Assembly: GCF_000829695.1 (NCBI RefSeq)
Contig: NZ_BBNN01000015.1
Coordinates: forward strand, 186,001 to 250,000
Length of the DNA: 64,000 nt
Direction: 5' to 3'
Origin: Streptomyces sp. NBRC 110035
GTDB taxonomy: Bacteria > Actinomycetota > Actinomycetes > Streptomycetales > Streptomycetaceae
The stretch's first letter is position 1. The number at the start of each line of letters is the position of its first letter. Below are positions 1 to 9,654 of the stretch, piece after piece. The notes under the pieces were generated by a model. The model saw only the letters and a list, made by a program, of their open reading frames with translations, was not told the origin of the DNA and made no database searches. A program made the translations under genes and the position numbers.

Positions 1-53
1 GTCGTCCAGCAGAACGGCTCGAGCGGTGCGCTTGACCACGGGTCGGACGGTCA
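1..53 (-). CDS. N-terminal stub of a possible Nudix hydrolase (cut by window edge)
   Basis: Only the first 17 codons are visible. They start at an ATG (51-53) and read MTVRPVVKRTARAVLLDD. The pattern 'R.ARAVLLDD' resembles the first beta strand of Nudix hydrolases. The upstream frame is closed by a TGA within about 12 codons, so this ATG is the only normal start. No convincing Shine-Dalgarno is visible. Function is inferred from this short motif alone. Confidence 0.4.
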
Positions 54-75
54 TGGAGGAAATCTGGCCCAGCTC

Positions 76-89
76 GTTCCACGTGAAAC
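76..89. promoter_or_regulatory. parS-like ParB binding site (1 mismatch)
   Basis: GTTCCACGTGAAAC differs at one position from the Streptomyces parS palindrome GTTTCACGTGAAAC. It lies in the short gap between the Nudix-like gene and the LysR gene. ParB is known to nucleate on such sites around oriC. Occupancy here is inferred. Confidence 0.7.
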
Positions 90-142
90 ATCACGGGACA
101 TCACCGGTCGGATTTCCGGCCGTGGGCCGCACGGCCGGGGGG

Positions 143-1048
143 TCAGCACCAGTCGGTGGCCGCCTGCTGCAGTGCCTCATGGGCGCGTGCGACATGTGGC
201 ATGGCCAGGGTGCCGTTCCGGGCGACCAGGAAGTACGTACGCAACGGCGGCACCGCGGGCTCGTGCAGGGCGGTCACCTCCCCCCGTTCGAGTGCGGCTG
301 TGCACAGATACCGGGGCAGCACGGCCAGCCCGGCCCCCGCGACTGCGCAGGCCAGCACCGCGCGTAGATCCGGGACGACGACAGTGCCCGCGGTGGCGGG
401 CCGGGAGTCGAAGACGGAGGCCCAGTAACGGGAGACGAGGGGGAGCGACTCATGCACCTCGATCACCGGGATCTGTTCCAGAGAGGATACCCCTGTGGGG
501 TAAACCTTGTCGGAGCCGATCCGCTCGGCCCACCGGGGCGCGGCGACGAGGACGTGTTCCTCGTCGCAGAGCGGAGTCGCCGAGAGCAGTGCGCCGCGTG
601 GCCGGACCGTACTGATGACCAGATCGTGTCGTCCGGCGGCCAGCCCCTCCAGCGTCTCCTCGGCGGTTCCGAAGGATGCGCGCAGGGTGAGGCTCTGGCC
701 GTCCCCGCGGGACAGCGCGGTGAGCACGGGCACCGCCCGCTCGGACGTGAACTCCAAGGGCCCCGCCAGATGCAGCGTCCGCGAGGAGGAGTCCTCGTCG
801 AGACCGGTTTCGGTGATCTCCGCCAGGGCGTCGAGATGGGGTGCGGCCTTGTGGGCGAGCTCGTCCCCGATGGTCGTGGGTGTCACGCCACGGGCCTGCC
901 GCAGGAATAACGGCCGCCCCAGCTGCCGCTCCAGGGTCCGGATCTGTGAGGTCACGGCCGGCTGGGAGAGGCCGAGCAGGGCGGCGGCACGGGTGAAGGA
1001 CCCGGCTCGGTGCACGGTCACGAAGGTCCGCAGCAAGGCCAGATCCAC
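143..1048 (-). CDS. LysR-family transcriptional regulator
   Basis: A 301-aa LTTR. An N-terminal winged HTH (residues about 2-60; motif SFTRAAALLGLSQPAVTSQI) is followed by a LysR substrate-binding domain. I chose GTG 1048 over the longer frame reaching 1090, because GGGAGGG sits just upstream and the protein then begins directly with the usual 'xDLxLLRTF' helix. It lies downstream of the cystathionine gamma-lyase gene on the same strand but is separated by a strong hairpin, so it is probably transcribed on its own. The effector is unknown. Regulation of neighbouring sulfur amino acid genes is possible but unproven. Confidence 0.9.
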   Translation of the reverse strand: MDLALLRTFVTVHRAGSFTRAAALLGLSQPAVTSQIRTLERQLGRPLFLRQARGVTPTTIGDELAHKAAPHLDALAEITETGLDEDSSSRTLHLAGPLEFTSERAVPVLTALSRGDGQSLTLRASFGTAEETLEGLAAGRHDLVISTVRPRGALLSATPLCDEEHVLVAAPRWAERIGSDKVYPTGVSSLEQIPVIEVHESLPLVSRYWASVFDSRPATAGTVVVPDLRAVLACAVAGAGLAVLPRYLCTAALERGEVTALHEPAVPPLRTYFLVARNGTLAMPHVARAHEALQQAATDWC

Positions 1049-1092
1049 AGCACGCCCTCCCGTTTGTCGGCCTCGCTGCCGATTCGGCACAA

Positions 1093-1110
1093 CTATAAAT
1101 ATGTCGATAG
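1093..1110. promoter_or_regulatory. Candidate LysR-type operator/promoter patch
   Basis: CTAT-N10-ATAG forms an inverted repeat in an unusually AT-rich stretch (about 1092-1140) 45 bp upstream of the LysR start. LysR regulators usually autoregulate through such T-N11-A type dyads. The assignment is from position and symmetry only. Confidence 0.4.
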
Positions 1111-1190
1111 GTGACCGTCGCTACAGTGATTGGACACTGACGCAGAGTCAACTAGCCTTGGTCACACGGTTCTTCGCACGCGCAGAACCG

Positions 1191-1229
1191 GGACGGTCCG
1201 AGCCACGAGGGGGGAGACTCGGACCGTCC
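1191..1229 (-). terminator. Rho-independent-type hairpin after cystathionine gamma-lyase
   Basis: A perfect 12-bp stem (1191-1202 pairs with 1218-1229; GGACGGTCCGAG) with a 15-nt loop lies 44 bp beyond the stop of the minus-strand lyase gene. It has no U-tract, which is common for Streptomyces terminators. Confidence 0.7.
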
Positions 1230-1272
1230 GTCGTCCGAGCCGGGTTTTTGGTGTTCCACCCGGCCGGGCCGG

Positions 1273-2445
1273 TCAGTCGGCCGACTCGTCGAGTGCGTGC
1301 AGTACGTCCGCCACCAGATCGGCAGGGTCCTCGGCACCGACGGACAAGCGGACGAAACCCTCCGGCACCGCGTCCCCGCCCCAACGACCCCTTCGTTCGG
1401 CTGTGGACCGCACACCGCCGAAGCTCGTCGCGTCGTCCACGAGCCGCAGCCCGTCGAGGAACCGGTCCGCACGCGCGCGTGAGGGCAGTGTGAAGGACAC
1501 CACGCATCCGTAGCGCCGCATCTGCTGCGAGGCGATCTTGTGCGAGGGGTCGTCAGGCAGCCCCGGATAGCGCAGCCCTGTCACCTCGGGCCGTTCCCGC
1601 AGCGCCTGGGCCAGCATCAGCGCCGTGGCGTTCTGCCGGTCGACCCGCAACTGGAGCGTGGCGATCGAACGGTGTGCGAGCCAGGCCTCCATGGGCCCGG
1701 CAATGGCACCGGCGATCTTGCGCCAGCGGCGTACCGAGGCCATCGCCCCGGCGTCGCGGCCGGCGACGTATCCCAGCAGGATGTCGCCGTGCCCGGTGAG
1801 CTGCTTGGTACCGCTGGCCACGGTGAAGTCGGCACCGAGCTCCAGGGGGCGCTGGCCGAGCGGTGTCGCGAGGGTGTTGTCGACGGCGACCAGCGCACCG
1901 CGTGCGTGTGCCGCCTCGGCGAGCCGTCGCACGTCGCACACGTCGAGCCCGGGGTTGGACGGAGTCTCGATCCACAGCAGCCTCGCGCCGTCGAGGAGAT
2001 CGAGTTGGGCGTCGCCGCCGGTCGGTGCGGTGCGCACCTCGATGCCGTACGCCTCCAGCTGGGCGCGTACCAGAGGCAGTGCCTGATAGCCGTCGTTCGG
2101 CAGGACGGCAACGTCCCCGGTGTGGAGCTGGGAGAAGAGCACCGAGGAGATCGCGGCCATGCCCGAGGGGAACACCAGGGTTTCGACGTCGTCCTGTCCC
2201 GGTGCCTCCAGTTCCCCGATGGCCCGCTCCAGCAGCGTCCAGGTCGGGTTCTCGTCCCTGCCGTAGGTGTAGGGGCCGGTGGGGTCGCCGGGCAGGTGGA
2301 AGTGGGCGGCGAAGACGGGGCCGGGCAGGGTCGGCTCGTGCTTGACCGGCTCGGGCAGCCCGGCCCGCACCGCGCGCGTGCCGTCACCGGGAGATGCCTC
2401 CCCCGCACCCGCCCCGTGGCCGCTGTCCTTTGTCGGATCGCTCAT
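1273..2445 (-). CDS. Cystathionine gamma-lyase / Cys-Met metabolism PLP enzyme
   Basis: A 390-aa PLP-dependent trans-sulfuration enzyme of the Cys/Met metabolism family. Family landmarks are SGMAAI (94-99), TPSNP (161-165), VDNTLATP (188-195) and the PLP lysine K214 in SGTKQLTGHG. It would cleave cystathionine (or act as a related gamma-synthase/lyase) in the cytosol. The ATG overlaps the ptpA stop by four bases (ATGA), so the two are translationally coupled in the operon holin-like gene - ptpA - lyase. The first 25 residues are Gly/Asp-rich and probably disordered. Lyase versus synthase cannot be decided from motifs alone. Confidence 0.88.
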   Translation of the reverse strand: MSDPTKDSGHGAGAGEASPGDGTRAVRAGLPEPVKHEPTLPGPVFAAHFHLPGDPTGPYTYGRDENPTWTLLERAIGELEAPGQDDVETLVFPSGMAAISSVLFSQLHTGDVAVLPNDGYQALPLVRAQLEAYGIEVRTAPTGGDAQLDLLDGARLLWIETPSNPGLDVCDVRRLAEAAHARGALVAVDNTLATPLGQRPLELGADFTVASGTKQLTGHGDILLGYVAGRDAGAMASVRRWRKIAGAIAGPMEAWLAHRSIATLQLRVDRQNATALMLAQALRERPEVTGLRYPGLPDDPSHKIASQQMRRYGCVVSFTLPSRARADRFLDGLRLVDDATSFGGVRSTAERRGRWGGDAVPEGFVRLSVGAEDPADLVADVLHALDESAD

Positions 2446-2934
2446 GCCGCCCGTCCTTCCGCTTGCTCACGTATCGAGGAGAGCAGCCCGTCGCTCGCCG
2501 CCTCCACCATCTCAAGACATGTGGAGAAGTCGTCCGTCTCCCCGTAGTAAGGGTCGGGCACGTCTGGATCGCCGCCCGCTCCGGGGTCGTACGAGCGGCA
2601 GCAGGCGCACCTTGTCCGCGTCCCGCTGGGTGGGGGCCAGGCGGCGCAGGGTCCTGAGATGGCCTGTGTCGAGGGCGATGACCAGATCGAGGCGGCCGAA
2701 CCAGGACGGGTCGAACCGCCGGGCGGTGTGGTCGCCGGCGTAGCCGTTCTCCTCAGGGACGGCAACCGCTCGGGGGTCGGCGCCGTCACCCGCGTGCCAG
2801 CCGTCGGTGCCGGCGCTGTCGGTCTCGACCGCGCCGTCGAGGCCCGCCTCGACGATGCGCGAGCGGAAGACGGATTCGGCCATCGGGGATCGGCAGATGT
2901 TGCCGGTGCAGACGAAACAGACGCGGTAGGCCAT
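2442..2934 (-). pseudogene. ptpA: Low-molecular-weight protein tyrosine phosphatase PtpA, frameshifted
   Basis: The product starts MAYRVCFVCTGNICRSP with the P-loop C9-x5-R15, the catalytic cysteine loop of LMW-PTPs. At about 2597-2598 the frame is broken. Upstream residues (...DADKVRLL) continue only in the next frame (RSYDPGAGG...VPDPYYGE), which carries the general-acid Asp of the DPYYG motif and ends at 2442. Removing one base of the GG pair restores a 163-aa protein, the normal length for Streptomyces PtpA. As given, the first frame runs on into another sequence and lacks the acid residue. PtpA dephosphorylates tyrosine phosphoproteins and is known to influence secondary metabolism in Streptomyces. 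It lies 5 bp downstream of the holin-like gene and overlaps the lyase start. Confidence 0.85.
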
Positions 2935-2939
2935 GCTGC

Positions 2940-3317
2940 TCAGTCTCCGTCGGGCAGGACGACGTTCAGGGCCCAGGAGACGACCGAGATGACCAGACCG
3001 CCCAGCACGGCCGTCCAGAAGCCCTCCACATGGAAGCTCAGGTCGACCACGTCGGCGAGCCAGGAAGTGAGCATCAGCATCAGAGCGTTCACCACCAGTG
3101 TGAACAGCCCGAGCGTCAGGATGAGCAGCGGGAGACTGAGGAACTGCACGAGTGGCTTGACCAGGAAGTTCACCACGCCGAAGATCAACGCGACGAGTAT
3201 GAGGGTACCGATCTCCTTGCCCGTGCTGTCGCCGGACAGGGTGATCTTGTCGATCAGCCATACCGCGACCGCGAGGGCCGCGGCGTTGGCGATCGTCTTG
3301 ACTACGAAATTCTTCAT
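2940..3317 (-). CDS. Phage holin family 4-like small membrane protein
   Basis: A 125-aa integral membrane protein with four hydrophobic segments (about residues 5-24, 35-55, 60-85 and 100-120) and short loops. This is the layout of the phage_holin_4_2 / YvlD-like family found in many non-phage bacteria. The true role is unknown and it need not be a holin. It is first in an operon with ptpA and the gamma-lyase, and is divergent from the cupin gene, with a 59-bp shared promoter region. Confidence 0.85.
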   Translation of the reverse strand: MKNFVVKTIANAAALAVAVWLIDKITLSGDSTGKEIGTLILVALIFGVVNFLVKPLVQFLSLPLLILTLGLFTLVVNALMLMLTSWLADVVDLSFHVEGFWTAVLGGLVISVVSWALNVVLPDGD

Positions 3318-3376
3318 GTGTCTGATCGTGGCAGACAGGACCGGGCATGAGCAGTGAGGCAGGGGCGGACAAGGCT

Positions 3377-3694
3377 ATGAAGGCATTTCGGCTGGACGAA
3401 CTGGAGGCCGAACGCGCCGCCAACGAGGGCGCCTACCTCCAGTTCCTGCGGGAGCGGAACATGTCGGTCGGTCTGTACGCCCTGGACGCGGGCGGGCAGG
3501 ATCCGCAGCAGCCGCACGGCCAGGACGAGGTGTACTTCGTCGTCAGCGGCAGGGCGGCGATCACCGTCGGCATGGAGACCACGCAGGTGGCCCGTGGCAG
3601 CGTCGTGTACGTGCCGGCCGGGGTCGCGCACAAGTTCCATCACATCAGTGAGGACCTGAGGGTCCTGGTGGTGTTCTCTCCGCCCGAGAGCTGA
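3377..3694 (+). CDS. Small cupin-domain protein
   Basis: A single-domain cupin of about 105 residues. Metal-site residues of cupin motif 1 are visible (PHGQDEVYFVVSGRA: H, Q, E), as is motif 2 (VPAGVAHKFHHI, with H). I prefer ATG 3377 because AAGG lies just upstream. ATG 3347 would add ten residues (MSSEAGADKA). The substrate cannot be told. It diverges from the holin-like/ptpA operon. Confidence 0.85.
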   Translation: MKAFRLDELEAERAANEGAYLQFLRERNMSVGLYALDAGGQDPQQPHGQDEVYFVVSGRAAITVGMETTQVARGSVVYVPAGVAHKFHHISEDLRVLVVFSPPES

Positions 3695-3728
3695 GCGGCG
3701 GTCTCGGGTTCCCTAGGGGACCGCTCAG
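3691..3728 (+). terminator. Stem-loop after cupin gene
   Basis: CTGAGCGG (3691-3698) pairs with CCGCTCAG (3721-3728). The stem starts inside the cupin stop codon. A second small hairpin, GGCAGG-gct-CCTGCC (3755-3769), follows. Together they probably end the cupin transcript. Confidence 0.5.
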
Positions 3729-3843
3729 GGGAGGACAAGGGATCCGAGGCCCCCGGCAGGGCTCCTGCCGCCCTAGCATCGAGTGCAGGACATCATTCAC
3801 GTGGCCCGGTATGAGACGGGCGGAGCAGGTAAGGACGAAGGCG

Positions 3844-4056
3844 ATGCGAGAGATCTTCATGGGACTGCCGTGGTGGGTGAAGTGGATCGCGGTGCCCGTC
3901 ATCGCCCTGGTCGTGTTCGGCGGCCTGATAGCCAGCGTGGTCGGCTTCGTGATCGGACTGCTCTTCAAGGTGCTGGTCTTCGTAGCCCTGGTCGGCGGAC
4001 TCATCTACGTGGTGCGGAAGTTCACGTCGAGTTCGACGTCGCGCGGCGACTGGTGA
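3844..4056 (+). CDS. DUF5326-type small membrane protein
   Basis: A 70-aa protein beginning MREIFMGLPWWVKWIAVPV. It has two closely spaced hydrophobic helices (about residues 10-30 and 34-55) and a short basic/Ser tail. It matches my recollection of the Streptomyces DUF5326 family. A longer start at 3811 exists, but ATG 3844 follows a purine-rich AAGGACGAAGG. Function unknown. It sits just upstream of ssgR on the same strand. Confidence 0.75.
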   Translation: MREIFMGLPWWVKWIAVPVIALVVFGGLIASVVGFVIGLLFKVLVFVALVGGLIYVVRKFTSSSTSRGDW

Positions 4057-4253
4057 GCCTCAGGGGGAGTCGGTGAAGCGGTAACAGCCGACGCCGGTTC
4101 CCTCGGGCGGGGGAAGTTTCCCGGACGGACCGTCTGTCTGCGGTGACAGAGGGTTAGAGTCCGGAAAGCCATGCGGGGGCGATCCCCGCGAGCGGCGTAC
4201 ACCCCCACCCGTGTTCCCCCGCACGGGCTGCCCCCTCGCTTCGGGAGTGACCC

Positions 4254-5084
4254 TTGGCCACGGCTGCCACCGTCCCCGCACACCTGTCCGCCGTTCCCTG
4301 CCAGCCCCGCGTGCGGGCGGCGTCCGAGCCGGCTCCCACCGCGACCCTGATCGGCTCGGTGCAGCGCGCGATGCGTCTGCTGGAGTCCGTGGCAGGACAC
4401 GAGTACGGGGCCCCGGCCAAACAGCTGGCCCGCGAGACGGGGCTGGCGCTTCCCACGGCCTACCACCTGCTGCGCACCCTGGTGCATGAGGGCTATCTGC
4501 GCCGTGACAAGGGGCTGTTCTTCCTCGGCGACGCGGCCGAGCGACTGACCGGCACCGGAGCCCCGCAGAAACGTCGCCGCACGGTTGTCGACGCGCTCGC
4601 GCGCTGGCGTGACGCAATCGGGGCTCCCGTCTACTACGCGGTGTACCGCGAGGGCGAGATCGATTTGGTGTGCGTCTCCGACACCCCGGGTCATCCCGCG
4701 GTCCAGGAACGGGCCGACTTCCGGGCGACCGGTCATGCGCATGCCATCGGACAGTGCCTGCTCTCCCAGCTCGACGTGGCCGCCCGCCGGGACCACCTCG
4801 ACCGCTATCCCGTGCAGCCCGTCACGCCGTACACCGTGCGCGACGGGCACAGCCTGCTCCGGCGCCTGGAGCGGACGCGTCGTATGGAGCCGGTGTTCGC
4901 GCGTCAGGAGTACGCGCTGGGCACGGTGTGCGCGGCCGTCCCCATCACAGCCGGTGCCACGGCCGCGACGGTCGCCGTCTCTCTGCCGGCGCACCAGGTT
5001 CACCGGCTGCACCCTGCCGCCCAGCAGTTGCAGACGGAAGTGGGTCGTCTGCTGGGCCCATTGGCACTCTCTATCAGTATCTGA
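4254..5084 (+). CDS. ssgR: SsgR, IclR-family activator of ssgA
   Basis: A 276-aa IclR-type regulator. The winged HTH lies at about residues 30-90 (IGSVQRAMRLLESVAGHEYGA...), followed by a C-terminal effector domain. TTG 4254 is preceded by GGGAG at six bases. The identification as SsgR rests on IclR family membership together with its position directly upstream of a clear ssgA, the arrangement known in Streptomyces, where SsgR activates ssgA transcription during sporulation-specific cell division. The 128-bp gap before ssgA would carry the target promoter. Confidence 0.9.
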   Translation: MATAATVPAHLSAVPCQPRVRAASEPAPTATLIGSVQRAMRLLESVAGHEYGAPAKQLARETGLALPTAYHLLRTLVHEGYLRRDKGLFFLGDAAERLTGTGAPQKRRRTVVDALARWRDAIGAPVYYAVYREGEIDLVCVSDTPGHPAVQERADFRATGHAHAIGQCLLSQLDVAARRDHLDRYPVQPVTPYTVRDGHSLLRRLERTRRMEPVFARQEYALGTVCAAVPITAGATAATVAVSLPAHQVHRLHPAAQQLQTEVGRLLGPLALSISI

Positions 5085-5182
5085 AAACTCACTCCTTGTG
5101 ATTCGACGTGTACGTTGAGCAAGATTCACCTAGTGTCAGGAGTCCATTCCCGGCCGGTCCGTAGCGAATGACGGGGTAGGCG

Positions 5183-5617
5183 ATGCGCGAGTCCGTGCAG
5201 GCAGAGGTCATGATGAGTTTTCTCGTGTCGGAGGAGCTGTCCTTCCGTATCCCGGTGGAACTCCGCTACGACACCTGTGATCCCTACGCCGTACGGCTGA
5301 CCTTCCATCTTCCCGGTGACGCGCCGGTGACCTGGGCGTTCGGCCGGGAGTTGCTGATCGACGGCGTGGGCAGACCATGTGGCGAGGGCGACGTACGCGT
5401 ATCACCGGTCGATCCCGACGCCCTGGGCGAGGTACTGATCCGGCTTCAGGTCGGCGGCGACCACGCGCTGTTTCGCTCGTCGACGGCGCCGCTCGTGGCC
5501 TTCCTCGACCGCACCGACAAATTGGTGCCGCTGGGCCAGGAGGGGGCGCTCGCCGACTTCGACGCCCATCTCGACGACGCGCTGGACCGCATTCTGGCGG
5601 AGCAGAGCGCCGGGTGA
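5183..5617 (+). CDS. ssgA: SsgA, sporulation-specific cell division activator
   Basis: Up to 144 aa (ATG 5183, GGGGTAGG upstream). An internal ATG at 5213 (MSFLVSEELSFRIPVELRY) would give 134 aa. It carries the SALP-family core with FHLPGDAPVTWAFGRELL and FLDRTDKLVPLGQE, and is near-identical in pattern to characterised SsgA. SsgA positions septum and cell-wall growth sites in aerial hyphae and helps recruit the divisome. Its regulator ssgR is directly upstream. It is restricted to sporulating actinomycetes, so it strongly supports the Streptomyces call. Confidence 0.95.
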   Translation: MRESVQAEVMMSFLVSEELSFRIPVELRYDTCDPYAVRLTFHLPGDAPVTWAFGRELLIDGVGRPCGEGDVRVSPVDPDALGEVLIRLQVGGDHALFRSSTAPLVAFLDRTDKLVPLGQEGALADFDAHLDDALDRILAEQSAG

Positions 5618-5752
5618 AGCGTTCTGCCACCGGTCCCCGCTGCGGACTGGCCGGCCCGTAGTGGGTGACCGGTGGCCGACTGTCGGAAGGCGGGTCGTCG
5701 AGGGAGGGGCCGGGGGCGGTCACGAGCCGACGGCGTGATCCGGCGCAGCAGA

Positions 5753-7486
5753 TCAGCGCTTGCGGCGCCTGCCCCGCCCCCCGCCGCGTGCCGGAGCCGC
5801 CCGGACGCCCTCTTCGGCCGCCTGTGCCGTCGGACGGTCGGCCGAGACCACCAGGGCGGCCAGCGCCGTGGTGACCGGCACCGAGGCGACCAGACCGATC
5901 GATCCGATCAGCGTACGCACGATCTCCTCCGCCACCAGCTCGCTGTTGGCGACGGTCCCCACACTGCTCTGTGCGATGGAGAACAGCAGCAGCAAGGGCA
6001 GCGCGGCGCCCGCGTAGGCGAGGACCAGGGTGTTGACGACGGACGCGATGTGGTCGCGGCCGATGCGGATGCCTGCGCGGTACAGCCCGCGCCGGCCCAT
6101 CGACGGGTTGGCCTCGTGCAGTTCCCAGACGGCCGACGTCTGTGTGACCGTCACGTCGTCGAGCACACCGAGCGATCCGATGATGACGCCGGCCAGCAGT
6201 AGGCCGCTCATGTCGATGTCGGGGTAGAGGCCGTGGATCAGCCCGGTGTTGTCGTCGGTGTCGCCGGTCAGCGCTGCCCAGCTGATGAAGGCCGAGCCCA
6301 GAACACCGATCAGCAGCAACGAGATCAGCGTGCCGAGCACTGCCACGGAGGTGCGTGCCGACAGTCCGTGACAGAGATACAGGGCTTGCAGCATGATGGC
6401 GCTCGCCCCCACCACCGCCACGACCAGGGGGTTCGATCCCTGCAGGATCGCGGGCAGGATGAAGAAGTTCAGCACCAGGAAGCTGACCGCCAGTGCGATC
6501 AGCGCCATCACACCGCGCAGCCGTCCGACGGCCACTACGGCGACCGCGAAGATGCCGGCGAGCAGGGCCAGCGGCACGCGCCGGTTCACGTCGGCGACCG
6601 AGTACTGGAGGTCCTCAGGCGCGGAGGGCTCGTAGGCGACCACGACCTCCTGCCCCTCGCTCAGCTGCCGTGACTGGTCCGGCTGCACGATCTCGGTGAA
6701 GGTGCGGCCTGCATCGTCGCCGGTGTCGACCCGGATCGTCGCCTTCTTGCACGTGCCGTCCGCCTGCTGCTGTGCGGAGGACCCCTCGGCCGTCGAGGTG
6801 TCGCCGGTCGGGACGCCTCCGGACGCGTTGACGGACGAACAGCTCACCTCGTCCACCTTGGTGACCGTGGCCTGCTGCGTCTGCCGGTCGAAGCCGACGC
6901 CGGTGCGTTCGTGGCCGGGTGCGCCACCCGGCCACAGCACCGCGAGACCGATCAGCACCGCAGCGCCGAACGGGATGAGGACTGCCGCGATGACCTTGCG
7001 CAGGTGCTTCGAGACAGGGGCGGCCGGGCCGTGGCTGTGACTGTGCCCATGGCCGTGCCCGCCATCGGAGCCCGGACTGTGCTGGTGTCCGCCGTCGCCC
7101 GGAGGCGGACCGCTGTACCCGCCGCCCGGGTTGGGGCCGCCACCGGAGTTCGAGCCATGCCCGCGGCCCCCGCCACCGGGGTCCGGGCTGTGGCCATGGT
7201 CAGGACCGCGATCCTGGCCGCGGGCACGACCCTGCCCTTGCCCTCCTTGCCCTCCTTGCCCTTGCCCCGGGCCCCTGCCGGGCAGGCGGCTCTGCGCCGC
7301 CGGTGCCTCGCCGGAACCGTGTCCATGCCCGAACCAGTCTCCGGAGCCGGGGCCGTCTTTCTGACCGTCCCCATGGTTCAGGCCGTGGTCGGGGGTGGGC
7401 TCTCTGCCACGGTCGCCGCCGATTCGGGCTCCGGAGCCGCGGGGTGGTTCGGGCGGCGGGTACGGGGGAGGTTGCGTCGAGGTCAC
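5753..7486 (-). CDS. YibE/F family multi-pass membrane protein
   Basis: 577 aa from GTG 7486. The first about 150 residues are extremely Gly/His/Pro-rich (repeated GHGHGHSHSH and GQGGQG tracts) and probably a disordered, metal-binding-like cytosolic tail. A first TM helix follows (about 165-185, AVLIPFGAAVLIGLAVLWPGG). Next comes an extracytoplasmic domain, then seven or more TM helices (LALLAGIFAVAVVAVGRL; LVVAVVGASAIMLQAL; LLLAGVIIGSLGVLDDVTVTQ). The LGVLDDV motif is typical of YibE/F. Transport role is unproven. It stands alone, divergent from thiC. Confidence 0.9.
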   Translation of the reverse strand: MTSTQPPPYPPPEPPRGSGARIGGDRGREPTPDHGLNHGDGQKDGPGSGDWFGHGHGSGEAPAAQSRLPGRGPGQGQGGQGGQGQGRARGQDRGPDHGHSPDPGGGGRGHGSNSGGGPNPGGGYSGPPPGDGGHQHSPGSDGGHGHGHSHSHGPAAPVSKHLRKVIAAVLIPFGAAVLIGLAVLWPGGAPGHERTGVGFDRQTQQATVTKVDEVSCSSVNASGGVPTGDTSTAEGSSAQQQADGTCKKATIRVDTGDDAGRTFTEIVQPDQSRQLSEGQEVVVAYEPSAPEDLQYSVADVNRRVPLALLAGIFAVAVVAVGRLRGVMALIALAVSFLVLNFFILPAILQGSNPLVVAVVGASAIMLQALYLCHGLSARTSVAVLGTLISLLLIGVLGSAFISWAALTGDTDDNTGLIHGLYPDIDMSGLLLAGVIIGSLGVLDDVTVTQTSAVWELHEANPSMGRRGLYRAGIRIGRDHIASVVNTLVLAYAGAALPLLLLFSIAQSSVGTVANSELVAEEIVRTLIGSIGLVASVPVTTALAALVVSADRPTAQAAEEGVRAAPARGGGRGRRRKR

Positions 7487-7566
7487 CGCCCGATCATCGC
7501 AAGAACAACGAGGGCCCTCTGTTCACCGCGCCAGAATTCCCGCTAGCGTGGGGGCACCTTTTGTAC

Positions 7567-9556
<1,990 letters not shown>

Positions 9557-9592
9557 GACGGACCGAACGAACAAGCGGACCGGAAGAACGAG

Positions 9593-9617
9593 GGGGCGGG
9601 CCGTTCGGGCCCGCCCC
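9593..9617 (+). terminator. thiC terminator hairpin
   Basis: GGGGCGGGCC (9593-9602) and GGCCCGCCCC (9608-9617) form a perfect 10-bp stem with a 5-nt loop, followed by a pyrimidine run (TCCCTTCCC). It lies 37 bp after the thiC stop and before the next ATG. Confidence 0.8.
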
Positions 9618-9654
9618 TCCCTTCCCGGAAGGACGGGTCGGCAGACTGGATGCC

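Noticed and set aside
2940..3317. Holin-like protein considered as a prophage trace
   Set aside because: The gene is operonic with ptpA and a metabolic enzyme. No phage structural, lysin or integrase genes occur nearby. The family is common in bacterial cores.
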